Shown here piece by piece: positions 24,218-31,949 of a stretch of 64,000 bases of DNA. A model generated the notes under the pieces. The model saw only the letters and a program-made list of their open reading frames with translations, searched no databases and had not been told where the DNA came from. The stretch is taken from the NCBI RefSeq assembly GCF_001998865.1, contig NZ_CP019607.1, positions 1,364,001 through 1,428,000 on the forward strand. Reading direction: 5' to 3'. This DNA is from Tessaracoccus flavescens. Its GTDB lineage: Bacteria; Actinomycetota; Actinomycetes; Propionibacteriales; Propionibacteriaceae. Both the position numbers and the translations under genes were made by a program. How positions within the stretch are numbered: the first letter of the stretch is position 1; every line of letters starts with the position of its first letter.

Positions 24218-24697
24218 ATGAGCGATCACGTAGAGGTGCACAACTACACATCCCAGGACGCGCAGCCGACCCTCGCCATCTTTCTCGAGGCCGTGACGAA
24301 GACCGCCGCGCCGCACTACACGCCCGAGCAGATCGGCGCCTGGGCCGCTCCCCGTGAGCGCGACCTCGTGACCTGGCATCAGCGGCGCAGCAGTCGGGCG
24401 ACCCTTGTGGCCACCGTCGATGACGAGGCGGCGGGTTTCTCCGATGTCGACATCGAGGGGTTCATCGACATGCTCTTCGTCGCCCCGCGCTTCGGCCGAC
24501 GCGGCATCGCGACCCGCCTGCTCCGCGAGGTCGAGTCACGGGCACGTGAGGTGGGTGCCCAGACCCTCTCGGTCGACGCGAGCGTCGTCGCCCGCCCGCT
24601 GCTGGAGCGGCTCGGCTTCAGCGTCGAGGCGGAGCAGCAGCCAGAGCTGCGAGGGGTGAGGCTGGTGAACTACCGGATGGTCAAACGCCTGGGCTGA
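24218..24697 (+). CDS. GNAT-family N-acetyltransferase
   Basis: A 159-residue GNAT protein. The acetyl-CoA pyrophosphate loop is RFGRRGIATRLLREVESRAR, preceded by DMLFVAPRF. The C-terminal LSVDASVVARPLLERLGFSV and VNYRMVKRL strands match the YafP/PhnO-type N-acetyltransferases. The acceptor is unknown. The ATG at 24218 follows CAAGAT (24206-24211) by six bases, a near match to the leaderless pattern. Confidence 0.88.
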   Translation: MSDHVEVHNYTSQDAQPTLAIFLEAVTKTAAPHYTPEQIGAWAAPRERDLVTWHQRRSSRATLVATVDDEAAGFSDVDIEGFIDMLFVAPRFGRRGIATRLLREVESRAREVGAQTLSVDASVVARPLLERLGFSVEAEQQPELRGVRLVNYRMVKRLG

Positions 24698-24698
24698 C

Positions 24699-25028
24699 TC
24701 AGAGGATGCCGATCTGGAACAGGCCGACGATGCCGACCAGCGCGCTGAGGCAGAGCCCGAGCAGCAGGTAGCCTGCCCACTTCCGCTTAGCCCACCATGC
24801 CGTCAGGACGGGCAGGACGACTCCGCCCGCCACCAGCGCGATCGAGACGGGAACCATCCAGCCAGGGGTGTCGACCGGTTGCAGATCTGTCCCCGCATTC
24901 GACGCGGCGGGCACCGTCAAGCCGACCAGGCCGGTGAAGAGCCCGGCCGAGGCGAGCAGGGCCGCGGCCAGCCCCATCACGAGTGCGCCGGGCCACGTCG
25001 CCCACCAGATCCGTCGCGGTCGTGCCAT
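24699..25028 (-). CDS. Small integral membrane protein
   Basis: A 109-residue protein with three hydrophobic helices (GALVMGLAAALLASAGLFTG, VPVSIALVAGGVVLPVLTAW, GYLLLGLCLSALVGIVGLF) and a basic N-terminus. The family is not recognised. The leaderless promoter has TAGACT (complement of 25036-25041), seven bases before the ATG. It ends one base from the convergent GNAT gene. Confidence 0.75.
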   Translation of the reverse strand: MARPRRIWWATWPGALVMGLAAALLASAGLFTGLVGLTVPAASNAGTDLQPVDTPGWMVPVSIALVAGGVVLPVLTAWWAKRKWAGYLLLGLCLSALVGIVGLFQIGIL

Positions 25029-25125
25029 GGCCCCGAGTCTAGAGGGGTCGCTCCAGCCGTTTGCGAGGCGCCGACCTGGGCTCGGCTATGGGTCGCCGCC
25101 CCCTTCGGCCGGCCTCTCCCGCCGG

Positions 25126-26907
25126 TCAGCGGTCCTTGTGCTTGAGCTTGTCGAGCCGTTCGTACATCTCGTCGACCAGCGCCTTGAACCGCGCCTCCAC
25201 CTCGCGACGGCGGACCTTCAGCGTCGGCGTGAGGAGCCCGTTGTCCATCGTGAACTCCTCGTCGACGACCTTCGTGTCCTTTGGCCGCTCCTGCGTTGGC
25301 AGCTTGGCCGTGATCTCCTCGACCCGCTTCTTGAGCTCGTCAAGGAGTTCGCTGGACTTCAGCCAGTCCTGCAGTTCGCCCTGCCACTGGCCGGCCTTCG
25401 CGAGCGCCTCCACGTGGGTGAGCGACGGCTTGACCAGCAGGGTGACGAACGGCCGGTTGTCGCCGAGCAGGACGGCGTGTTCGAACAGTGGGTCGGCGAG
25501 GATCAGGCCCTCGATCGGCTGCGGGGCGACGTTCTTGCCTCCGAGCGTGACGATGATGTCCTTGAGCCGGTCGGTGATCGTCAGGAAGCCGTCGGTGTCG
25601 ATGTAGCCGACGTCACCGGTGTGCAGCCAGCCGTCGACGATGGTGTCCCGGGTCGCCTCCTCGTTGTTCCAGTACCCGAGCATCACGTTGGGGCCCTTGT
25701 AGAGGATCTCGCCCAGCTCGGCGATCCTCAGCTCGCCGCCGGCGAGGACCTTTCCGACGGTGCCCTCCTTGAAGTCGGTCGGTGCGTTGAACGAGACGAG
25801 CGGGGAGGCCTCGGTCAGCCCGTAACCCTGCATCACCGGCATGCCCACCGAACCGAAGAACTCCTCGATCTCCACCCGCAGCGGGGCGCCGCCGCAGGCG
25901 AGGACGGTCTTCGGCCCGCCCATGGCGTCACGCACGGCCTTGAGCACCAGCTTGTCCGCGAGCTTCAGCTGGCTGCGCAGCCACAGGCTGGGGGTGCGGC
26001 CCGCGCGGTGTGCGTACTGGTTGTGCCTGCCGACCTTGAGCGCCCAGGCGAAGATCTTGCGCTTGACCGGGGAGCCTGCGGCCTTGGAGTGCGCCGTCGT
26101 GTAGACGGTCTCGTACAGCTTCGGGACGCTGACCATCATGGTGGGCTGCGCGAGCACCATCTGCTCCGCGACGGTGCGCGCGTTGGCGACATAGGTGTTC
26201 ATGCAGCCATGGGTCAGGACGACGACCGTCCAGGCACGCTCGAGCGCGTGCGAGAGGGGCAGGAAGCACAGCGAGTGGTCCTCGGGCGTGAGGTCGAAGA
26301 ACTCGTCGAGGGCGTCGGCCTGCGCGATCAGGGCCTTGTGCTGGATCATCACGCCCTTGGGGTTCCCGGTCGTGCCGGAGGTGTAGATGATCGACGCCAG
26401 GTCGTCGCCGTCCGCCTCGGCCAGGCGGGCATCGATGGCGGCGAGGTCGGGTTCGGCCATGAAGTCGGTGTAGGAGACGACGTCGTCGGGCATGCCCTCA
26501 TACGGGTGCACGACGACGACCCTGCGCAGGTCGGGAAGCTCGGCGGCGAGCACGCGCTCGGCCTCGCTCCTGCCTCCCACGAACATCACGGTCAGTCCCG
26601 AGTCGCGGCCGATATGTTCGATCTGCTCGGTCGTCGACGTGGCGTACAGGGGGACGGGGACGGCGCGGGCGGTGAGCGCTCCGAAGTCGATCTCCGACCA
26701 CTCGGGGCTGTTGTTCAGGAAGATGCCGACCCGACTGCCGGCCTCGACACCCGCGTCGAGGAGGCCCTGCGCGACCTGGAGGATCTTGGCGCCGAACTGC
26801 GAGTAGGTCTGCACCGCCCAGTCGTCACCGGTGCGGATGCGCGTGGCCGGGCGCATCGGGTGTTCGGCGATGACCGAACGGAGCCTGGTGATGATGTGGT
26901 CGGACAA
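25126..26907 (-). CDS. Long-chain acyl-CoA synthetase (AMP-forming)
   Basis: A 593-residue ANL-superfamily adenylate-forming enzyme. The P-loop motif is IIYTSGTTGNPKGVMIQHKA. Other core motifs are MQGYGLTEASP, DGWLHTGDVGYIDTDGFLTI, and TDRLKDIIVTLGGKNVAPQP with the catalytic-domain hinge. It activates fatty acids to acyl-CoA through an acyl-AMP. The length and the long C-terminal region match FadD15-type actinobacterial enzymes. The start is TTG 26907, because AGGAGG (complement of 26913-26918) lies five bases upstream. An earlier in-frame ATG at 26943 has no such support. It may supply acyl-CoA to lipid genes such as those at 51.6-54.9 kb. Confidence 0.92.
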   Translation of the reverse strand: MSDHIITRLRSVIAEHPMRPATRIRTGDDWAVQTYSQFGAKILQVAQGLLDAGVEAGSRVGIFLNNSPEWSEIDFGALTARAVPVPLYATSTTEQIEHIGRDSGLTVMFVGGRSEAERVLAAELPDLRRVVVVHPYEGMPDDVVSYTDFMAEPDLAAIDARLAEADGDDLASIIYTSGTTGNPKGVMIQHKALIAQADALDEFFDLTPEDHSLCFLPLSHALERAWTVVVLTHGCMNTYVANARTVAEQMVLAQPTMMVSVPKLYETVYTTAHSKAAGSPVKRKIFAWALKVGRHNQYAHRAGRTPSLWLRSQLKLADKLVLKAVRDAMGGPKTVLACGGAPLRVEIEEFFGSVGMPVMQGYGLTEASPLVSFNAPTDFKEGTVGKVLAGGELRIAELGEILYKGPNVMLGYWNNEEATRDTIVDGWLHTGDVGYIDTDGFLTITDRLKDIIVTLGGKNVAPQPIEGLILADPLFEHAVLLGDNRPFVTLLVKPSLTHVEALAKAGQWQGELQDWLKSSELLDELKKRVEEITAKLPTQERPKDTKVVDEEFTMDNGLLTPTLKVRRREVEARFKALVDEMYERLDKLKHKDR

Positions 26908-27039
26908 AGCGGCCTCCTGGGTCGTGTGCACGGCGTGCCCCAAGGGTACTGGCGCAACCCAGCCTCACGGGCGGTTCCACCCGTACCGGCGAGGTGGTCT
27001 CGCCGCCCATCGGCGGCTACAGTTGGTCGCACCCCTAGT

Positions 27040-27088
27040 AGGAGGTCCCGAGTGACTGACTGAGCCTGGCACGCCCCGTTGGCGTGCC
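27040..27088 (+). promoter_or_regulatory. Candidate attenuation leader of the ABC-F gene: three-codon ORF plus hairpin
   Basis: AGGAGG (27040-27045) lies six bases before GTG-ACT-GAC-TGA (27052-27063), a complete leader ORF for fMet-Thr-Asp. Five bases after its stop, GGCACGCC (27068-27075) pairs with GGCGTGCC (27081-27088), a perfect eight-base stem. GAGTGA (27050-27055), which spans the leader start, is complementary to TCACTC just before the ABC-F ATG. No T tract follows the hairpin, so translational control or anti-structure switching is as likely as termination. Confidence 0.6.
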
Positions 27089-27131
27089 GTCGTGAACAGA
27101 CCGCATCCCAGCGACCCTCCAGGACTCACTC

Positions 27132-28760
27132 ATGGCTCATTCCTCCCCTGCCGTCGTCGTTGACGGCCTCTCCTACCACCTCACCGATGGCACCGTCATC
27201 CTCGACGGTGTCAGCGCAACATTCCCCGTTGGCATGACCGGCCTCATCGGCCCCAACGGCTCCGGCAAGTCGACCTTGCTGCGGCTCATCTCAGGCGAGC
27301 TCGAACCGACCGCCGGGCAGGTGCGGGTCTCCGGAAGCGTCCACATGGTGCACCAGAGACTCTCCACCGCCGGCACCGTCGCCGACCTGCTCGGCATCGC
27401 CCCCGCGCGGCGCGCCCTCGCCGCGATCGAGGCGGGATCGGTCGACCAGGCCGACTTCGACGCCGTCGGCGACGACTGGGACGTCGACGCGCGCGCGGTG
27501 GCGGAACTGGCCGCCCTCGGGCTCGACGCCGACCCCTGCTTCCTCGACCGGGATGCCTCGACCCTCTCCGGGGGTGAGGCCACACGGATCGCGCTCGCCG
27601 GGGCCCGTCTGGCCCGCTCTGAGATCACCCTGCTGGACGAGCCGACCAACAACCTCGACACCCACATGAGGCGCTGGCTCTATGACGCACTCGACGGCTG
27701 GGACGGCGCGTTGATCGTGGTCAGCCACGACCGCGACCTCCTCGAGCGGGTCGACGCGCTCGTCGATCTCGACCCCCGCGGCACGGTCAGCTTCGGCGGC
27801 ACGTTCAGTCAGTACCGCGGGCACAGGGCGACACTCCAGTCGGCGGCCGAGCGACGGCTCCGCGACGCCGACGCCGAGCTCGACCGGGCAAAGCGTCAGG
27901 CGCAGGCCGAGTTGCAGCGACAGGCACAGCGCGACCGGTCGGCGCGCAAGGAGCGGGCCCTCGGCAACGTGTCGAAGGGTGCGGTCGACTTCTACCAGAA
28001 CCGCTCCGAGAAGAAGGCGGGCTCGAAGTCGCAGCTGCACGGCCAGGCCATTGCCGAGGCCGGGGAGGCGAGGGCCGAGGCGGACGCGGCCGCCCGGACG
28101 GCCGACACCATCCGGATCGCCCTTCCCGACACGACGGTTCCGGCAGGCAAGGGCGTGCTCCGCCTCGAGCTGGGCGGAATGCGTCTGGACGTGGTCGGGC
28201 CGGAGCGGATCCGCCTGACCGGCCACAACGGGACGGGCAAGTCGACACTCCTTGCCCGGATCCTCGGCGCGGGGAGCGAGCCGTGGCGCGACGCCGTCCT
28301 CGGCGACGTCAGCCTAGACCTTCCGCCGAGCGTTCCCACGGGCCTGCTCGCCCAACGCCTCGACGAGTTGGACGGATTCGGCAGCGCGATCGAGGCCGTG
28401 CGCGACGCCGCCCCACAACGCACCCCCCACGATGCCCGCGCGCTGCTCGCCCGCTTCCTGATCCGTGGCGACCGCGCCGACCAGTCGCCCCTGACGATGT
28501 CGGGCGGCGAGCGCTTCCGGGTCGCACTGGCCAGGACGCTGTTCGCCGACCCCGCGCCCCAGTTCCTCGTCCTCGACGAACCGACCAACAACCTCGACCT
28601 CGCCTCGGTCGAGCAACTCGTCGAAGCCCTGGACGACTACCGCGGAGCCCTGCTCATCGTCACCCACGACGAGCACCTCGCCGCCGACCTTAGGGTCACC
28701 AGACGGTGGCACCTGAGCCGCGGCGGCGCGACGCTCAGCGTCGAGGACGAGACCGTCTGA
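27132..28760 (+). CDS. ABC-F family ATPase
   Basis: A 542-residue soluble protein with two ABC ATPase domains and no membrane segment. Domain 1 has GLIGPNGSGKSTLLRLISGE, STLSGGEATRIALAGARLA and LLDEPTNNLD. Domain 2 has LTGHNGTGKSTLLARILGAG, LTMSGGERFRVALARTLF and VLDEPTNNLD. The linker between them is long, charged and helical (RRLRDADAELDRAKRQAQAE), as in ABC-F proteins that enter the ribosomal E site. Members either protect ribosomes from antibiotics or act as translation factors. The upstream three-codon ORF and hairpin suggest induction by translation-targeting stress. Confidence 0.93.
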   Translation: MAHSSPAVVVDGLSYHLTDGTVILDGVSATFPVGMTGLIGPNGSGKSTLLRLISGELEPTAGQVRVSGSVHMVHQRLSTAGTVADLLGIAPARRALAAIEAGSVDQADFDAVGDDWDVDARAVAELAALGLDADPCFLDRDASTLSGGEATRIALAGARLARSEITLLDEPTNNLDTHMRRWLYDALDGWDGALIVVSHDRDLLERVDALVDLDPRGTVSFGGTFSQYRGHRATLQSAAERRLRDADAELDRAKRQAQAELQRQAQRDRSARKERALGNVSKGAVDFYQNRSEKKAGSKSQLHGQAIAEAGEARAEADAAARTADTIRIALPDTTVPAGKGVLRLELGGMRLDVVGPERIRLTGHNGTGKSTLLARILGAGSEPWRDAVLGDVSLDLPPSVPTGLLAQRLDELDGFGSAIEAVRDAAPQRTPHDARALLARFLIRGDRADQSPLTMSGGERFRVALARTLFADPAPQFLVLDEPTNNLDLASVEQLVEALDDYRGALLIVTHDEHLAADLRVTRRWHLSRGGATLSVEDETV

Positions 28761-29534
28761 TCAGCCGCGCGCCTCGTCCTCGGCGATCACACGGCGCATG
28801 CCCTCGATGGCCACGGGGATCAGGTTCTCGACCTTCGAGGCCTCCTTCTCCTCGTCGGTCATCGGAGCGAAGTCGTGGTGACCCATCACCATCATCACGC
28901 CGCCAGCGCGCACGCGGCGCACGGACGCGACGAGGAACAGGGCCGCGCACTCCATCTCGGAGACGAGGCAGCCTCCCTTGACCCAGGCGTCCCAGCGCTC
29001 GCGCAGCCGGGGGCCCACGGGCATCGAGTCGGGGTCGTGCTGCCCATAGAAGGAGTCCTTCGACTGCGAGACACCGATGTGGTAGCGCTTGCCGAGGTCC
29101 TTCGAGGCGGCGACGAGGCCGTTGATCAGGTCCTGGTCGGCGACCGCCGGGTACTCCATCGGGAGGTAATGCAGGCCGGTGCCCTCGTCGCGGATAGACG
29201 CGTTGATGACGGCGATGTCGCCGGGCTGGGTCTCGGGCTGCATGGCGCCCGAGGTGCCGACGCGCATGAAGGTGTCGGCTCCGACGTGGATCAATTCCTC
29301 GACGGCGATCGCGGCGCTCGGGCCGCCCATGCCGGTGGAGGTGACGGCGACGGGCACGCCGTCCAGCTCGCCCGCCCAGGTGGTGTGCTCGCGGTGGGAG
29401 GCCACGAACCGGGGGTTGTCGAAGTGCTGCGCGATGACCTCGCAGCGGCCCGGATCACCAGGCAGGAAGACGTAGCGACCGATGTCACCCTGCTTCAGGT
29501 GGATGTGGTACTCGTAGCCCTCTGAATAGGCCAT
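28761..29534 (-). CDS. udp: Uridine phosphorylase-like nucleoside phosphorylase
   Basis: A 257-residue PNP/UDP-family enzyme. The phosphate and ribose sites are in VFLPGDPGRCEVIAQHFDN, TSTGMGGPSAAIAVEELIHV and RVGTSGAMQPETQPGDIAVI. The uridine-specific region reads EGTGLHYLPMEYPAVADQDL and SQSKDSFYGQHDPDS, with CLVSEMECAALF following. It cleaves uridine with phosphate to uracil and ribose-1-phosphate. GAAGGAG precedes the ATG. Its stop directly abuts the stop of the convergent ABC-F gene (28760/28761) with no terminator space between. Specificity for uridine is inferred from motifs. Confidence 0.88.
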   Translation of the reverse strand: MAYSEGYEYHIHLKQGDIGRYVFLPGDPGRCEVIAQHFDNPRFVASHREHTTWAGELDGVPVAVTSTGMGGPSAAIAVEELIHVGADTFMRVGTSGAMQPETQPGDIAVINASIRDEGTGLHYLPMEYPAVADQDLINGLVAASKDLGKRYHIGVSQSKDSFYGQHDPDSMPVGPRLRERWDAWVKGGCLVSEMECAALFLVASVRRVRAGGVMMVMGHHDFAPMTDEEKEASKVENLIPVAIEGMRRVIAEDEARG

Positions 29535-29635
29535 GACTGCTCCTTCTCACGGAATGGGACCTCCTACGCTAACGCGGATCGCTACCCGCGTGGGACCACC
29601 CGGGTCTAGAGTTGTCCTGCTGACAGGAGGAACCG

Positions 29636-30493
29636 ATGTCTGGACGCTGGGTGCGAGGCGCCGTGACGGCGCTTGCCGCGGCCTGTCTGGCACTGGCGGC
29701 GCTCCCGTCCTCTGCAGACGATGTCGAACCGGTGCGACGTGTGTCGTGCCCCACCGTCGAGGCGGTCAGCGCCACCTCCGGATACGAGCTCGACTCCCTC
29801 TCGTCGTCGGTCGGCTCCTGCTGGTACGGCTCACCCGTGAAGGGTCCTCGACACCGCATCGAGTTCACCTACACCAAGGATGCCGCCCTGAGCGATGCCA
29901 GGGCGCGGGTGGCCTCGTGGTCATCCCCCTCGCTCAAGGTCACCGAGGCGCCTGCCCTCGGCGAAGGCGCATTCGCTTGGTCCGACGGCTCGGGCAGCAA
30001 CCTCTACTGGGAGGTCAGCCCCGGTGCCGTCGCAACGCTCAGCGGGGTCGGCGACGAAGCGACCGCAGCGAAGGTCGCGACCCTCTTCGCCCCGCAGATG
30101 CAGGTCTACACGATCCCAGGGGAACACTCCGTCGCCGGCCGCAAGTGGCGCACCACCTGCGAGAACTACTCGGCGACCGCACGCTGCCGCACCGAGATCT
30201 GGGCGTCGGTCATCGTCCCGAACGGAGACGGCTTCTCCACGAACCAGGGCTGGCAGTTCAACTCGCCGACCTACCGCTGGTCCGATCGTGAGATGTGGGG
30301 CACCAACCCGCTTGCCAACTCCGGAACCTGGACCGACTCGACGGGACGGCACTGGCGCACCGAGTGCGACACCGCTTCCACCGGGCGCGGCGCCTGCCGC
30401 AGCTGGTTCTTCGGCCCGACCCTCGACGCCTCCGCGTCCACCCCGACGGTGCGGCAGGCCTGGGTGTTCAACAACCAGGTGCTGTTCTCCTGA
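29636..30493 (+). CDS. Secreted protein with two internal GRxWRTxC repeats
   Basis: A 285-residue exported protein. A signal peptide (VRGAVTALAAACLALAALPS, cleavage near SSA-DD) precedes a Cys-containing domain of about 120 residues. Two related repeats follow. Repeat 1 (about 165-212) has AGRKWRTTCENYSATARCRT and GWQFNSPTY. Repeat 2 (about 234-285) has TGRHWRTECDTASTGRGACR and WVFNNQVLF. Each repeat has two cysteines about 11 residues apart, likely a disulfide. The same module occurs in a broken gene at 60600-61007. AGGAGG precedes the ATG, and TAGAGT upstream is a likely -10. The function is unknown; possibly cell-surface or wall binding. Confidence 0.85.
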   Translation: MSGRWVRGAVTALAAACLALAALPSSADDVEPVRRVSCPTVEAVSATSGYELDSLSSSVGSCWYGSPVKGPRHRIEFTYTKDAALSDARARVASWSSPSLKVTEAPALGEGAFAWSDGSGSNLYWEVSPGAVATLSGVGDEATAAKVATLFAPQMQVYTIPGEHSVAGRKWRTTCENYSATARCRTEIWASVIVPNGDGFSTNQGWQFNSPTYRWSDREMWGTNPLANSGTWTDSTGRHWRTECDTASTGRGACRSWFFGPTLDASASTPTVRQAWVFNNQVLFS

Positions 30494-30716
30494 CCTTCCC
30501 CGTGTTTGCGACGCCCCTCCCTGTTGCGACGCCGACCTGATGCCGACACCGTCAGCCGAAGCCCCATCCGAATCCCCGGAGCCGATCCAGTGCGATACGC
30601 CGACCCGCCCCATGCCCGGCCTACCTGGTGACCAGTGACTACGGGGGAGTACGCACTGCCTGGTCCTCGCGGCGATCGGCCCGTCGTGAGGTCCCGCCCG
30701 ACCCAGCCGCGCCGGG

Positions 30717-30755
30717 CGATGTCGTGGGCGACCCCCAAGCCCGCCCACGACATCG
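30717..30755 (-). terminator. Long perfect hairpin after the HesB-like gene
   Basis: Perfect 14-base arms CGATGTCGTGGGCG (30717-30730) and CGCCCACGACATCG (30742-30755) with an 11-base loop. It lies immediately after the stop of the minus-strand HesB-like gene. It is nested within a wider pair, GACCAGTGAC (30630-30639) and GTCACTGGTC (30756-30765). There is no T tract. Confidence 0.65.
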
Positions 30756-30756
30756 G

Positions 30757-31140
30757 TCACTGGTCCCAGCGCATCGGCCGGCGAGACGAACAGTCCGGTT
30801 GACGGCCGGGCCACTCGCCGCCGAAGGACCGGTTGCATGGGCATCGCTGCGCGGTGTTGGGGTTTCGCAGCACCCGGAAGCGGCGTGGCGTGTGGCGATC
30901 CGTGTAGTCGAGCGTTGCGCCGGTGAGCACCTCGAGCGCCGGCTGGCTCACGAACAGTTCGGCGCCCGGGCACCCGAAGGCGGCGTCGCCCTCGACCCCC
31001 TTCGAGTCGGCGAACTCGTAGCTGAGTTCGCAGCAGCCCCGCCCGTCGAGCCACACCCGAACCGCGCCCCCGAGGCCGACGATCTTGTCGATCGCCTCAC
31101 GCGTGACGACGAAGGGCGGAAAGACCGTGTCGTTGTCCAT
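30757..31140 (-). CDS. HesB/IscA-like iron-sulfur protein
   Basis: A 127-residue protein resembling HesB-like proteins. The N-terminal IscA-type fold reads PPFVVTREAIDKIVGLGGAV, then RVWLDGRGCCELSYEFADSK. Cysteines also occur in FGCPGAELF and in the C-terminal CPCNRSFGGEWPGRQPDC. These would allow metal or Fe-S binding. Classic A-type carriers have three conserved cysteines in a different arrangement, so a carrier role is uncertain. ATG 31140 is used. An upstream in-frame codon lies in the shared promoter region with the divergent ArsR-type regulator. Confidence 0.75.
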   Translation of the reverse strand: MDNDTVFPPFVVTREAIDKIVGLGGAVRVWLDGRGCCELSYEFADSKGVEGDAAFGCPGAELFVSQPALEVLTGATLDYTDRHTPRRFRVLRNPNTAQRCPCNRSFGGEWPGRQPDCSSRRPMRWDQ

Positions 31141-31205
31141 GACTAGAGGCTCCCAGGCTCCACCGACAATTCGTGGGATCGGCTTCCGCGCGAGGCTCAC
31201 GCCTG

Positions 31206-31223
31206 CTTAGATGGGTATCTAAG
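31206..31223. promoter_or_regulatory. Operator palindrome upstream of the ArsR-DUF2087 gene
   Basis: CTTAGAT (31206-31212) and ATCTAAG (31217-31223) are perfect seven-base arms around GGGT. The site is one base before the apparent ATG at 31225. It is in the 84-base region shared with the divergent HesB-like gene. It is a likely autoregulatory operator. Confidence 0.6.
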
Positions 31224-31224
31224 G

Positions 31225-31837
31225 ATGACGGACGGACATCGACTCGAAGGTCACCCTGCTCAAGACCATCGCCGACGCGACCCGACTCAGGATCCTCGGC
31301 CTGCTCACTGAGCGCCCGCGCACAGGCGGCGAGCTCGCGACCGAACTCGGCCTGAGCGCGCCGACGATCAGCCACCACCTGCACCGCCTCCGCGACGTCG
31401 GCATCGTCGACTCCGCCGACGACGCACAGCGCCGTATCTTGTCGCTCAACCGGACCCTGCTCGACGACGTTCGCGCGGTTCCCGCCCCGGAAGGCCCAGA
31501 CGACCCGGATCACAAGCGGACGCTTCGCATCTTCTCCGACGGTGACCGCCTCCGCTCGATCCCCGCCAAGCGCAAGGCAAGGGTCAGCATCCTGCTCGAA
31601 CTGCTGCGCCGCTTCGAGCCGGGCCGTCGCTACCCCGAACGCGAGGTCAACGACATCCTCCGCAGCGCCCACGACGACGTGGCCACGCTGCGTCGCGAGC
31701 TGATTGACTACCGCTACCTCCGTCGCGAAGGCGCCGTGTACTGGGTCAACGAACGCCAGCCGGCCCGCGACGCGAACGAGGCGCAGGAGGTTCCGGAGGG
31801 CGAGGCCGCCTGGCTGCGCGCGCTGCTGCGCTCCTGA
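31225..31837 (+). CDS. ArsR-type HTH regulator with C-terminal DUF2087 domain; N-terminal frame anomaly
   Basis: From 31238 the frame encodes a full ArsR winged helix (IDSKVTLLKTIADATRLRIL, LSAPTISHHLHRLRDVGIVD). A DUF2087 domain follows (RTLRIFSDGDRLRSIPAKRK, ILLELLRRFEPGRRYPEREV, DVATLRRELIDYRYLRREGA VYWV). That frame has a TGA at 31226 and no ATG, GTG or TTG before the domain. The only good start, ATG 31225 (MTDG), is one frame off, so one extra base in the run ATGACGGACGGAC breaks the join. Either an assembly error, a real frameshift, or a rare ATC start at 31238 is involved. It is divergent from the HesB-like gene and probably binds the palindrome at 31206-31223. Confidence 0.75.
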
Positions 31838-31949
31838 GCCGGCGCGCCGGTCCGTGACAGCGCGGCGGGCGGCACAGCACGCAGGAGCCGAGGTGAGACG
31901 CCCTTCCCGTCTGCAAGACTCGTCCCAGATGAGTCTGTGAGGGGGCGCC

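Noticed and set aside
24868..27063. A 731-codon plus-strand open frame opposite the acyl-CoA ligase
   Set aside because: Antisense shadow. Its last codons only happen to coincide with the ABC-F leader mini-ORF.
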